Origin: Silene conica
Lineage: Eukaryota; Streptophyta; Magnoliopsida; Caryophyllales; Caryophyllaceae
DNA length: 64,000 nt
Reading direction: 5' to 3'
Assembly: GCA_029255685.2 (NCBI GenBank)
Contig: CM055312.2
Location: 3,930,649-3,994,648, forward strand
Shown here: positions 46,458 through 59,187 of the stretch, one piece after another
Layout: every line of letters begins with the position of its first letter
Numbering within the stretch: position 1 is the stretch's first letter
Notes under the pieces: model-generated
Database searches by the model: none
What the model saw: only the letters and a program-made list of their open reading frames with translations
What the model was told of the DNA's origin: nothing
Translations under genes and position numbers: made by a program

Positions 46458-47314
46458 AAATGGGCCTAAAATGCAAGTTCGGGAAATAGTATAAGACCTA
46501 AGATTCCCTAAAGCCACTCCACCAATTTTAATATCAAAACTACTATTCGTCGTCGACAAATTACTAATTATTGTCGACAAATTTTAATGAATTTCCTAAA
46601 CTATCCCTCCCATACCCTCCCTTTGTATTTCAACAAAACTAAAAATTCCTTAATTTTGACGGAATTAGGATTTAGGATAGAATCGTTGGTCGAATGTCGG
46701 ATTTTTCTTTTTGGAATGCGTATTTTCGTTGTTCGAATGTCGGATTTTTTTTCTTGGAATGCGTATTATGTATGTTTCTTATCCGGATTGACAACAATTT
46801 TCGAAAAAAAAAATTGAAATTTTTTTTTAAAAAAAAAAAAAAATGGATGGACCTAGGCCTGGACGGAAAAAATCTTCGTCAAGGCCTAGCTCTAGACGAA
46901 ATTTTTTTCTGTCCAGGCCTAGGCCCTGACGGAAATGTTTTTCGTCCCATATTATTTTTTTTTTATTATTTTTTCCGTCTTGCGTTGTTCCCGTGAAAAC
47001 GATTAATTTTTATTTTCAAATGTTTAATTCTTTTCAATTATTATTTTCCGTCTTGCTTTGTTGAAATCTGTTGTTCTAATCGTCTTGCAAAATCGTTGAA
47101 AATCGTTATTCGAATCGCTACAAAACCGTATTTTATTTTATTGGGAAAACAGACCTTTTTTTTTTAATAATTTGAGTCAAATATTAGAATGGGTTGAATA
47201 AGGGGCAAAGTTGATAGTTTATGTAAAAATGTCGACGATAATTAGTAAATTGCCGACCACCTTTATAATGCCCCGTTAATATAAAACTATTCTTACACAA
47301 AGTGAGGCCCATTT
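46458..47314. mobile_element. Long inverted-repeat element with GTCGACAAATTA arms
   Basis: CGTCGACAAATTACTAATTA near 46550 is inverted near 47230-47259 (TAATTAGTAAATTGCCGAC). AAATGGGCCT/AGGCCCATTT marks probable outer ends (46458, 47314). The centre contains a second inverted repeat, CTAGGCCTGGACGG / CTGTCCAGGCCTAG (46854-46922). No transposase frame; possibly Mutator-like. Confidence 0.5.
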
Positions 47315-47379
47315 ATAGTTTTAAGCCCAAATTCTTTTTATATCATTCAGTCTCTACTCTCTAGTCTCTTTAGTCTTTC

Positions 47380-47620
47380 TTTTCTATTTTGAAGATAGAA
47401 CTAAAATTGATCAAACTAAATACTTGGTTAAGAATCTTGAAGTTAATTGTGAGGGTGATAATTTATGTGTTATTAACTCAATTCGTAGCATTTGGTAGAT
47501 CTCGTGAAAAATCTCTAGTATTATCAAGGATGTGAAACTTGATCTTCATCTTTTCGATGAAGTGATAATTAAACATTGCTCTCGTGAAACCAACAAGGTG
47601 TTGTTGACTTCATGACTTCT
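47380..47620 (+). pseudogene. RNase H-like fragment of a retroelement
   Basis: One frame reads NLEVNCEGDNLCVINSIRSIW, then after two stops KISSIIKDVKLDLHLFDEVI and IKHCSRETNKV. This follows the RNase H-like (RVT_3) pattern found in plant LINEs and related proteins: EGD...I and the H..RE.N.V end. Isolated, stop-containing and short. Confidence 0.5.
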
Positions 47621-47624
47621 GTTG

Positions 47625-49197
47625 GACATTCATGTCCAATTAATTCTTACAGGGTAGGTCGAAAGCCGGTGGCTTCAACTTACCCTACCTATTCGAAAGT
47701 ATGAGATAGGTTGGTCCTATCTAAGAGGATCAACCTAGTTTTCTTACCTTATTAAAAAGGGGAAAAAAACTATACACTTGGTTGAAAATTCAAATAAGTG
47801 AATCACTAAGTATATGTTGTATTAAAATAGTTTGTATTTATTTTATTGTAATCCAGGTGATTTCGCGAGATGGTGCTATACGGAAAGGAGTTCCGCAATA
47901 TGGTGTTTTCTTGGAAGGCGTGCATAGAAGTTCTAGGGACCAAAGGAGTTGGTTTCCGAATTTGTAATAGTTAATTAGATTTTTTTTAGGAAGGTCATAC
48001 TAGGGTTTTATTTGTTACTTTGCATTTTCTTTATATGTTTGCATGCATCGCCAAATCGGCATAACTAATCATGCATCGTAAATCAATCAAAGGAGAATTT
48101 CTACACTTGAAATCTCGGTTCATCCATCATCTCATAGCTCAAGAACGATTTTGGAAGGAGTCCATAATCGTGTCCTAATTCCGGCATAAGCAATGTAAGG
48201 GTCCATTGTCTTATAAATTTGAATGCATAAGATGTAAGTTTTATTTTTATGACTAAAATGAAACTCATCATATAAGATATGATTTAATTTTTGGAAATAC
48301 GATTTCCTTCAAGTGGTATGATTTTAACTTAAATCCATGACTTTTAACTTAGATATCATGAACGAATGATTTGAATCTTGGACCTATTTTTTATACTTTC
48401 GTTTTAGTCACCAGACTAAGAGGATATGCGAAACTAAAAAGAATAAGTAGACAATCATAAATCATAATACTCATAAATCGGATTAATAATATTCATCTGT
48501 AACATCATAAAAAGCGTCAAAGTTTGTAAAGAACAATTTTGATTTATATAAAAATGATTTTGAAATTATAGTGACTTACTCATCCTAGTATTAGACAATG
48601 GATAATCTAGTTATGACATGAAAATGCTCACAATGTGACAACTTACGTCAATAGATAACATTGGTCGGAAAGAAGGTCTAAATAATAATTAAAATTGCAA
48701 TACAAAAATGCTTGCTTTACATTGGATAATGTTGGGCATGCAGACATCAAGGTAGGCAGAATTATGTATTCATATACGATAATGTTTTATGCATGTCATC
48801 TTATTCAAATCATTTGTACAGGTTTGTACAAGGTAGTTAGTCGGTAGGTTTCTCTTAATACGGATATATTCATGTTAATAATAAAACGGATGGAGTAATA
48901 TGCTACTTGTATGTGTAGCTGTGTGAGTGCGAGATTGTTTTTTTGATTTTGATTCCTTATAAGTTTTTGTCTTAATTATTTTAAATGGTATACCTAATCT
49001 TAACACGGATATCTTTCTCAAATAAAAAATAAAAAATAAAAGAGTATCCAGGTGATAGGTGATTGTTCCAGGTTGGAATGAAACTTGCGTTTCAATTCTT
49101 CATCATAACTTTCTTCATTGTTCTTTAAGAAATCTGCATAATGTTGGAATGAATTAAATGATTAAAAAAATGAAAAGGGAGTTGATGTAAAAATTGG

Positions 49198-49228
<31 letters not shown>

Positions 49229-49710
49229 GTGTGTTAGGGGAAATATTTACTAAGATTGACAAAAAGTGTAGAAAGTAGTTTTACAAAATCATCGTATGGA
49301 GTTGAACTGAATTGAACTGAAATAAGAGTTAGGCACAACTGAACTGAATGAATCTAAACTGAACTGAGTATACATTATTGAAAATACGATTAATTACATT
49401 GTTTTAAATGACAAGTACCTAATCTCTAACTGTAATTAGAGTTCTCGGAGGGCACGATTATAAATAATCAGACAACTTCTACTATAACTAGGTCATAAAA
49501 TGATTACAATAATATGTCATGTAGAATAAGAAAAAGAGTTAGTTTAAGTGATTAGAGCCTTTAAATTCCAACTGTTCATGATTTACTACTCTGTATTGCA
49601 TTAATAAATGAAAAATTATATACTTTGTATTTAAGGAGGTTTCCCTTTGTTTATCACGTCTTCATACTAAGAGTTTTGTATATACAAGTGATTTTGTTTA
49701 TTTTAATTTA
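47625..49710. other. Gene-free region
   Basis: No coding region. There is a TA/TG dinucleotide run near 49198-49236 and a small CTGAAC-type repeat remnant near 49300-49370, related to the minisatellite at 13094. The remainder is AT-rich. Confidence 0.5.
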
Positions 49711-49743
49711 CTAGTTGTTCTTCCGCGCGCATCGCGCGCGGAA
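49711..49743 (-). mobile_element. Helitron 3' terminus with perfect hairpin
   Basis: On the minus strand the hairpin TTCCGCGCGC-GAT-GCGCGCGGAA (10-bp stem) is followed by GAACAA, CTAG and a host T. This is a textbook Helitron 3' end. The element would extend toward higher coordinates; its 5' TC end was not found. Confidence 0.65.
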
Positions 49744-50036
49744 TTCCAAGGGACGTTATTTCTCATAATGTAAATATTCATAATTTCAACAAAGTTTTGA
49801 TATTTTGGTTCATATCATAGTATAACTAATGAATGGAGTATCTATTGATATCGGAAATGATTGTTACGAATATGAAATGCACAAATTTATTAAGATTTCA
49901 TAATTTAATGCAATATGTTTACACCCATAAGTACTCTACCTTGTTGATGTAAATCTTCAACTTTAAATCATTGGAATACAATAGTCAATCTAAAGTTTAA
50001 ACACTTTTGCATCAAAATTTTATTGGTACGGGGTTA

Positions 50037-50568
50037 TCAGTCAGAGTCGTAATATGCTTCATCCTCTGAGAATATATTAAACGGACCATCTTCGTAAACA
50101 CTTAAATCATCTTGGTCCCTATTACCCTCCATCCAAACGTGGTAGATGTATCTTACTTCCTTTGTTGGTAAATCAAGGCAGCTACATTGGATAGAAAAAA
50201 CACGACCCCACCTTGTCCTGGTGATTAACCCATTACTCCTTTCGCTTTTTACTTGACTCGTATAATCAACCGCTATTTTAGATGTTTCTTTGCCAACTGC
50301 AAACAGAGAAGCCCACTTTTTGCATACTTCAGCCATATTACGTTTGTCTATATGGCTGAGTCTGCTGAATATGCTGGTCATTAACTCATCAGAACTGAGC
50401 AATAGATGGTGTACTCTGCTTGCTCCATCTCCTTCCTTCAGCACGTACTGCATGCGTGTTGAACATTGTTGTTGATGTGAATTGTTCCCTTTTCCATTGT
50501 ATGTAATCACGATCGAACTTATGCCTATCTTCTTTGTCAAAGTAGACAACACGAACACAAGGAGGCAT
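50037..50568 (-). pseudogene. Small F-box-like gene, frameshifted paralogue
   Basis: Two frames together match the intact gene at 54063-54569. From the ATG at 50568 the first reads MPPCVRVVYFDKEDRHKFDR and DYIQWKREQFTSTTMFN, paralogous to KVIYFNDDDKPEFV...NWKKSQFQSTTLF. A one-base shift near 50440-50460 moves the homology to the other frame: LSSDELMTSIFSRLSHIDKR, NMAEVCKKWASLFAVGKETS, then SIQCSC and a C-terminal EDEAYYDSD. The middle resembles an F-box helix set but lacks any substrate-binding domain. A sequencing error or an unrecognised short intron would be alternatives to true pseudogenisation. The Helitron end at 49711 lies about 300 bp downstream on the same strand. Confidence 0.7.
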
Positions 50569-53500
50569 ACTTGTGAAACAGCAAAATCTAGATATTGAAG
50601 CTACATAATATTAGAAACAAAATAGCTTGTACAGGAAGATATGAAGTTTACAGCAAACGATAGCATCTTCAAACAAGCAGTTTATTATATGGTTTGGATA
50701 AACAATGAGATTATGAATGGTGTTGTATTTGGCTTCTTTATTGGTATTTGATTAATGTTGTTCGTGTCTCTCTGCAAGACACAATTAACTACCACCATCA
50801 ATACCTTGAGAGTTCATAATTTCAATATCTTTGAAAGCACTTGAAGCTACAATGTAAATAGGCTGTTATACACCACTCATTTGGTCATCATTTGTTTTGG
50901 TTTCCAACATCACGTTAGCATTTGTTTTCGGCTGATGCTTGATCTATCATGCACCTCCATACAACCAGCCACATAAATTATCTGTATCCTACTACTACAA
51001 CACATAAACTATGTCACTCTATACATGGCATGTTGGCAGTATTGCTATCTCCCACCCTACTCCCCTGTACTGACTCTGTCAATTTTCGTATCCTTGTTTT
51101 CATATAGTACACCCGAATAGCCAACACAATACAATCGTCCTAGTATAATATACGAAGGGATGACAAACAGGTATCCAGTTCAGATATAGTTACACGAGAT
51201 TAAGGGTGCATATGAACACTATAATTCGGAAAGAAAAAGAAAGTTAATCAGCAGCAAAATGCGGTGTATCATGACCTGCATCAATTCTGATTAAAGCCAA
51301 TTCTGAATTAACAACATTTTCTGCCATTATTTAGAATTTTTGAGTATTCCAGAGTGACTAAATTAGATATCATCTATAAAAGGACATTATGAAAGAACCA
51401 AGTAAAAGGCCAAAAGGGTGGGCTACTGTAATATAGGTGTATTTCATTATCCGTTTCATCGTCTAATGGTAGTTATTAATAATGGGGTTATCTGGAGATT
51501 TATTCGGAATGATGACTACCAACTTTCGTAATTAGAGTTAATGATGGGGCCTCCTTACAAGGTCGTCTGACTAGTGGTTTCTGATTATTAGATCACCCAA
51601 GGTACTTCTCCTATTCTAATGGATTTGAGTGAAATATTATTAATTACACTTAGCAATGCTAGAGTACTGTACTTCAGGAAGTATTGGCAACGTTGTCCGT
51701 AAGTGCGTGCACTATCCTTAAATTTAAAACAAGATCTTCAACCCAATTCAAGATCAGTACAAGGCTCGACCCTAGTTACAGGCCTACAATGACAAATACA
51801 TATCTAATTTTATGAGTTAATCTATAAGTTTTATTACTTAGATGCACAATATTTATGCAGAAGTCTATCACTACCCTTCCTGGCTCTTTCAACCCACAAG
51901 CCAGTCCTCGATACTATCTAATTCCCGAGTTTTTAACAAGGCTACATCCCTCTTGGAATTACCGAAGGAGGCCAATGGGCCAATAAATATACACTTTACA
52001 GATACTTACAGCCAAAAGACAGGATCCATTACCAAACCATGCTGAACTCCAGGCTATATGTATATCTACATTGTCTCTTACTCTTAACCCAGATTCGTCA
52101 TCATAACCCAGATATACATTTAACATTTCCTTGATTTTGGAGAAATTGTATGTGTATTTCAACATTAAGAATATTTTAATGCAATAGTTAATCAAGACCA
52201 CAGCAGTTCAATCAATTAACACGATAGTCAATCAAACTAATCAAACTAATCAATAATTCTCAACAAAACAATTCTAATAAATAATTACTGTTAGAAATAA
52301 TGTTCATGAATATATAATCGTATCAGTATGATAACTGTAATTTTATGTACAATTCATTAATACACTGTTTAGGTTTGATTAGATAAAAAATGAAAAAACA
52401 TACCTTAACGACGGCAAATAGTGGTATGGTAATTGATGCAGTGTTTTGGTGGTGAACCTACATTCGTGTGATGGTACAGTCTGATGAAGGAGGTTGTAGG
52501 TAATTTTTTTTGATTTTTTACAAAGAGTATTCAGAAGAAGATCAAGTGTAGAAATGAAAAGAGAGAAAGTGGTTAAATTTTTTGTTAATTATATTAATTT
52601 AATACACGATTTCTTATTTGCAACGACACTATCCGTCGCAAGCTTGTGACGGATACCGTTTCCTTTCATAAAATACCCACTTTTTCTCTCTCTCTCCAAC
52701 ATTATTCATGTGCTCCCCTTTTTCCACTAACTCATTTCATATTCATTTTATCTCACAAAATATCCGTTACAAATAACGACTCGTCGCAAGCAAAACTTAC
52801 TAAATTTAATATACAACATACCCTAAATTGGATATATATTAAAAGTTAAATGTAAATTAAGCACTTTTAAAAATTATCTCAATATTAATGAATTTGATTA
52901 TAAATTTGAATACTTCATTCTAAACAAACAATTTTAAACACATCAATGATTTCATAATTAAGATGTATAATTTATATGTGGATAACTACTTGTATATTTT
53001 TAAAAAGATATTGACTAATTTAAAAATTCAAACGAGGATGTATAAACAGAATCGGAAAGTAGAAACGAGGAAGTAAGATACGGTAATGAAATGAGAAAAA
53101 GACAAAGAAAAGACTAATCATTACTTAGCATGCGTATAGGACATTGCTGTGCTGTTTATCCTAAAGGTTGTATGCAAGATGGTAAGTGTAGTGACAAACA
53201 TTAAACACCACCCGTCAAAAGTAAAGAGGGCTTAACACTACTAATGAACTAAATGATTAAATTGCACATTATAGTAAATTACATTATGTTCTAAATGTAT
53301 TCTATATTTTATTAATACACAATCATTTGTTAACTGAAATTGTGAAGTTAACACATCCCTCCCTCTAGTTAAGCGGGTTAGATACGATATCAGTGTTACC
53401 TTTGGGAGGGATCCCATGTGATGCGTTTCGTAAAAGTTAGAGACCCAAATTAAGGATAGGAATTATGTCATAATAGTGCGTTAATTATCCCAATTAAAAT

Positions 53501-54062
53501 ACCTTTCTGTCCTTGCCTCCAAACATGACTTAGTCAAACATACCAACCCCATTCGGCATCTCATACGAGAAAAGTTCATAAACTTCCTCCGAAGTAAAAG
53601 GTAACAGTTGCTTATCACGTTTGTATTAACACATTTATTAACGTGAATAAATTTACTAAACATTATTAAAAGTTTTAAGCATTTTACATTCTTAGAAAAT
53701 TTATTACGCTAAATCAAATAAGTTCATACATGGCTATATTTTGTCTTATAAATTAACAATAATACGATAATTTGGATGAAACATTTATTAAAATAAGAAT
53801 AAAATCGCTTCAACTCATATCGTCGCTATACGGAAATACTCAATTTAAGAAAAGTACGGATATAATGGTAATAATTACATAAACCATTAGCTGCTAAACT
53901 AAATGACGGCTATCATGCCCTTACGTTTCCCTAAACTATCTGATTAGACACTACTGTTCTGTGTAATTACTACGAGTAGCTGTTACCCTCCAACCTTCAT
54001 CATGCATACTCCATTCTGATCATTGTCCCTGTCCACATTCCCAAAACTCGTGCACATCTAAA
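50569..54062. other. Spacer between the paralogous F-box-like genes
   Basis: 3.5 kb between head-to-head genes, so it holds both promoters if both are expressed. No supported coding region. A GACGGAT-family palindrome sits at 52627-52653. Short frames near 51842-52201 show no domain. Confidence 0.5.
52627..52653. repeat. GACGGAT palindrome
   Basis: CTATCCGTCGCAAGCTTGTG followed by ACGGATA, near-perfectly self-complementary about AAGCTT. A related tail (ATCCGTTACAAATAACGACT) follows near 52762. Confidence 0.55.
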
Positions 54063-54569
54063 ATGGAGAAACCCTGTGAAAAAGTAATATATTTTAACGA
54101 TGATGATAAGCCAGAATTTGTCGAAAAATACGTTAATTGGAAGAAAAGTCAGTTTCAGTCCACCACCTTATTTTCAAAAGTAACTGTTGAAGAGGAAATG
54201 CCCTTTGGCAGCAGACCTCATCACCCATTCCTCAGTTTACCAGAACTTACTGATCATGTCTTCAACAAGCTCGATAGGCAAGGCAAAAGGAGTATGGCGG
54301 AGGTTTGTAAGGCATGGGCAGGGCAGTATCTTGTTGGTACAGAAACATCTAAGGTTGACCTAGATTATGATCATGAACTTGTGATGGAAAATCGTGGAAA
54401 TCAGATATGGGTGACCAGAAACCAGAGGATGGTGTCAATCTCCTGCTCATGCAAGCCACGAAAGTCGAAAGCTAAGAAGAGAAAGGGACGTTACAGGAGG
54501 GGTAGCAGCTCAAAGTATGCGTATGTTGAGAAGTCTGGCAGCGAGGGGTACTATGACTCTGATTGCTGA
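54063..54569 (+). CDS. Small F-box-like protein of unknown role
   Basis: 168 residues, single exon, intact. The central part FLSLPELTDHVFNKLDRQGK and RSMAEVCKAWAGQYLVGTET (about 58-97) resembles an F-box (L-P-x-L...V-C-K-x-W). A basic stretch KPRKSKAKKRKGRYRRG (about 134-150) may be a nuclear localisation signal, and the C-terminus is acidic/aromatic (SEGYYDSDC). No leucine-rich repeats, kelch or FBA domain follows, so it is shorter than ordinary F-box adaptors. The N-terminal block (YFNDDDKPEFVEKYVNWKKS) is conserved in the paralogue at 50037-50568, which argues it is translated. I do not recognise a named family; function unknown. Confidence 0.65.
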   Translation: MEKPCEKVIYFNDDDKPEFVEKYVNWKKSQFQSTTLFSKVTVEEEMPFGSRPHHPFLSLPELTDHVFNKLDRQGKRSMAEVCKAWAGQYLVGTETSKVDLDYDHELVMENRGNQIWVTRNQRMVSISCSCKPRKSKAKKRKGRYRRGSSSKYAYVEKSGSEGYYDSDC

Positions 54570-55427
54570 GTCTGCCAATAAGGTAACCGGTAATCTTTCT
54601 GAATATACATCTTTTATGTTTATAGCTAATGTAATGCAAGATTTTATACATGTTTTTGAGTTAAGCACCTTTCTTTTGGCTGCATTATTTCAATTTGGAC
54701 TGCTCATAACATTGTTTATTTTCAATTATTACTGCAATTTATTTGACAACAAGCTAATACGTTTGTAACCTGTAATATTATGTCGTTAGAATTTAGGGAT
54801 TATACCATAATCAGTAGGTAAGTTGTAAGATTGATCGTTTCTCCTGGATGATGATAGAACCTGGCGATGTATATGGTTAAGTTTCTCTTGTGTTTATGAT
54901 TTTAGCGATTTGAATTTGTCTTTTGATCAGGAGGAACTCGTGAACATATACGTCTTTTCATAGTAGATAAACTGCTGTGTGGCATATTACTTTTAGTTTA
55001 AGGTGCTATATTATTGGGGTTTTGTTGGTAATCTTCAACCATTAACAACTTTCTTTTGATAATGGTGTTATATATTAAGCTGTGTATTGGAGCTATACAG
55101 CCGTGGGTGTTAGCAGATTGGATTTCAACAATACTGTGTACGATTTCATTGAGCAAGGCACTCAATGTCATTATTGGACACCGAAACAATAGGCATACGA
55201 TTTATGGTGTTAGTCTTTTGTAGCTACAAACCATGGAGCATCTCAAGTTACTAAATTAGAATATATAGATGAACTTGTAATATAAAGAGTTCAGGTTGAC
55301 ATGCCTTTGTTAACTAAACAGACATTAATTGTGCATACTATGAGCACTATAACAACAAAAGATAAACGGGTAACATAGATAGAGTTCATGTTGACACTGA
55401 TTGTTAATTTGGGGTAGTCACTGGTTC
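54570..55427. other. Spacer between F-box-like gene and Helitron genes
   Basis: Includes the probable 3' UTR of the F-box-like gene and should include the Helitron's 3' end. I could not identify a convincing CTRR plus hairpin. TTAATTTGGGGTAGTCACTG-type sequence is repeated twice near 55404-55440. Confidence 0.4.
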
Positions 55428-58000
55428 TTAATTTGGGGTAGAGAGTACTGCAGACGGGGATCCTGTCTTCTCCTTCCTACACTTCCTTTTTGGGAGTTGT
55501 GGGTGTGACAAAGTTATTGCCACATCTTTCCCTGGATCAACAATTGTTGGATAGCTTGGAATCACAGGCTGGTCATCTTTAGCAGACTCATCACTACCGA
55601 TTGTAGACATACTCTCGTCAAATCAGTAGGTTTTAGGTGTTTGATGTTAACATCCCCAACATGCTGGCTTTCTAGTGTGGTTCCTTCATTTGTTTGTTCC
55701 ACAGTGAGTTTAGGACCACTACTCTCAGCACTCACTACGACACGCTTTATTATCCATTGCAGCACATTGTTGGTTGACAGGCTATTAGCTGGAGCTACTT
55801 GAGCTTTGGAAGGCTTTGTGTCAAGTAATCCTTTAAGTGTTGTAAAGGTTGGCTCATCAGACTGCCAATCAATACACCAGTTAATATGAAGAGTACTATT
55901 AGTTTAGAAATAAAACAAAGTATATTTAGACTCACATTATGCTTCATATGGAATATGTCAGATGCGGACATCCTGAAGAGTTGTTCAGTAACATCTGTAA
56001 ACATAGTAAAGGATAGTGTTCCAGTGCCATCCGATACTTCACAATTGAAAGTAACCCTACATTTCACAAAAGCATTCTTAATGGAATGTATATTTTCAAT
56101 TTCACCAAAGCCAGTGTTAACCTGGTCTTATTCATAAATATAATGCACTGCTCAGTTATATATAACTCAATAATTGTCAAATGAGCACAAGTCTTACTTT
56201 GGTTCTGAGGTGCAGTTAGGTTTAGCGCAGCTGTCACAAGTATATGTGTTGCCTGGTTGTATGTTTGACCGCTTTGAACAATTTGAGCAACCCATGTATG
56301 CATTAATTTTCTCAAAATCAACATCTGGGATAGTTACTTCTAACCAATGCCTCTCATCTTGCAAGGTTGTTTTAGCCTGTTTGTAGTATTCAAGACACAT
56401 AACCCATACTATTAATCATCTTGAAATCTCTCATTTGTACTAAATATATGAATACAATCTGTGTTAAAACTTCTGTAGTGTTTGGACTACTGTTGCGTAG
56501 CCGCGACATTCTGTTATGATGTAGTATTATTGGATTATTGATATAGTTTCAGTTATAAATATGGTGCAGGAAAAGATGCAGGAATTTTGCTACCTTTTTG
56601 GAACGAAGGGTTGAGATGGTTGTCGTACTGTCAGTGAGTACAGGCATCTTGACATTAAATAGTCGGTTTTGCAACTTCGTCAACGCCATAGTGTGGCTAG
56701 CCATCCTGCACATTCACGTAGTTCAAACATTAGCAGAATTATATTTTGTCTAGAATATGTTTTGTTTTCTTGCGTGTAGCCTAGTTCAGTACCATGCTTT
56801 GAGAGCATCAGCTTTATCACCATCTGGTGAGTGTACAAAAACAGTTGAAGCAGATGTTGTCATTGAAAATCCTGCTACATCACAAACTGTATTAAGATAC
56901 TGCTAAATGTTGTAATGATGCAATATATTAGACTATGGCACGTGTACAGCCAGATTGACCGTAACTATCAGAACCTTTACGCATTGATACTCTGAGTGCT
57001 GTTATGCCAACTGCTCTAAATTTTCCAGGTTCTGATATCAGCAGAGTGCAGTCATCCTTAACGAGCTCATCCCAAACTGAGATGGACAAAGGTTGTGTAG
57101 TACTGCAAGAGCATTTATATTAGCAACAGCAGTATCATGATGTCTAATGTTATCGATATGTAGAATAATATGTATTTCAATGTGTCAAAGTACTTGGCAT
57201 CAGTTACCTGTTGTCGATTAATATGACTTCACGGACAGCTGTTTCACGGGCCTTTGCCGTGACAATCTTCCTTGGCTGGTCTTCTACAAAGAGTACAACA
57301 CCAACTATATCTACAATGCATAAAACGTATGTTCGTAAAACGCTAGTTACAAACAAAAGACATTGTTAGTACATGCAATATATACAGACATATTATTATT
57401 TTGAAGTGTACCAAACATTTCACTATAGTCAGGTGCCCGAGGTATCTGTGAAATTGGACGATAGTTAACATCAGCACATCCACCATCAATGTCCATAGGC
57501 ATGATAACGGTACGTCTATTGAAGGTCATCTGATAATCTAGACCAGATTCATTTGTTTTATACTCAGGCTTAAGAGGACTTATGCTAGCATTTGATATCT
57601 CATATTTTTGATTACGCTTGATAGCATCCTCATATATGTCAACTTGATCAGCGAAAAGAGCAGCACGCATTTTGTTACCCTGATCAAAACATGTCCAGAA
57701 GACAAACTTATCAAAGTCAGAATTACATATGCAGAAAGCTCATGTAGGTATATCAGTAATCATAATCAAGCAAACCTTACTAATAAAGGTTTCACATCTA
57801 TCTGTGCAAGAAGTTCTAATATATATTAACATATGTGGGTGAATGAGTTCAAATACCTTATCATCTTCAAATAACAAGCTTTGGTATTGCACCTTAACAG
57901 GAGATGCCTTCGGACGACGCTTCTCGATTACTTTGACATTGACCTTATAGTTTTTGGTAGTGTCAGTTAACTCATCAAGGTAGACTTTACGAGGTTTCAT
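55428..58000 (-). pseudogene. RPA1-like (replication protein A large subunit) gene of a Helitron
   Basis: At least nine exons: 57857-58000, 57412-57679, 57208-57310, 56960-57102, 56793-56871, 56594-56705, 56198-56376, about 55936-56115, and 55428-55861. OB-fold-type segments include RRTVIMPMDIDGGC, DIVGVVLFVEDQPRKIVTAK, QPLSISVWDELVKDDCTLLI and FNCEVSDGTGTLSFTMFTDV. A zinc-ribbon (CSNCSKRSNIQPGNTYTCDS followed by C) is typical of the RPA1 C-terminal domain. Plant Helitrons often carry RPA1-like genes, thought to bind single-stranded DNA in transposition. The last exon switches frame near 55620, joining to MSTIGSDESAKDDQPVIPSY, as if one base was lost; the junction near 56115-56198 also does not close in phase. 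I therefore call it decayed, though unseen introns could explain part. Confidence 0.75.
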
Positions 58001-59187
58001 TCTGCTGCAAAAGAAGATGAATATGTGTGTATTAAATTAAATGGATCACAACATTTGAAGGAGTAACTGATGGACCTAATATCTCAAATTTCTTAATGCC
58101 TACTTAAAAATTCAGAGACATTAAGTTACAAATCCATACCTGGAAAGGGTGTGTTGTAACTTTAGCTATGTTAGACTCATGAAGGATATGGCAAAATATC
58201 AACTGGTTATTAATAGTGTATTTGTCCACGTAATAGAGGTGGAGTGTAGTATTAGTGAAGGCCCATACCCAATTATGTACAGTAGTGATTGTTTAGTAGG
58301 TTAACTGTGCTCTGTTAATTACGTGGGATTGTCTGACATAGTACATTATAGGGGTATGGTGTATGTACTTTCTAACTTTGCATAATTCAGGGATTTGTAG
58401 ATTTATCAAATCTGGTTTGTTTTTTAAAGTATCTATAGTAGTTTGCAACGAGAGATATTTGGCTACTGTTACGGTTATTATATCAGGCTACATTATGTAT
58501 ACGTAAATGTAACAAACAGCGTATTTTACCAACTACAACCGTAGGTAACCATTGTCGATGAGTTACTGTCGTTTACGTGAAGTGTCGCTTGATAAGTTAA
58601 GTAGTTTATCAGTCATGATGCAAAATAAATAGGTAATTAACTATGACTCTCTTGAAACTCGACAAACTTTATTACACTCAACGGGATGATGGTTTTGCTC
58701 GATGCCTCTATTATTATTACTAAATTTTATGAACTATCAGTACATAGATCTAATACACTAACACCTGTAATGCAATGAGCATATAAACATATTGCATAAC
58801 GATAAATTTGTGTCATTTACATAAGGCGTTGTCGAAGGATTTGATTACTGAGTTGGAGTCAAACTGATGCCATGCTGTTAAACTAACCTGTTATGGAAAT
58901 CAAGTTCTTACAGCAAAACAATTATATGTCAATATTCTGATGCATAAGTGCCTGATTAAATTTCTAAATAGTATATATTAGGAATTGTCCTAAGCAGCAA
59001 GACAGGATATCATTGTGTTACAGTACATACAACCAAGATTTCGCAGTTTGTAACCACTATCTAGGTTGATGTAATAACACAAATATCGTAAAGATAAACT
59101 ATACGCATCTTGCCAATGCTGTATACATATTGAGCAGTTATAATCAGTTAACCAAAATATTGGTGCAGTGTCAGCTGCTAGAAAATC
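58001..59187. other. Spacer between the Helitron genes
   Basis: AT-rich; probably the promoter of the RPA gene (right of 58000) and 3' UTR of the Rep/helicase gene. No other coding region seen. Confidence 0.5.

Noticed and set aside
54570..55427. 3' CTRR terminus of the large Helitron
   Set aside because: No CTAG-like end with a convincing hairpin was found, so no border is reported.
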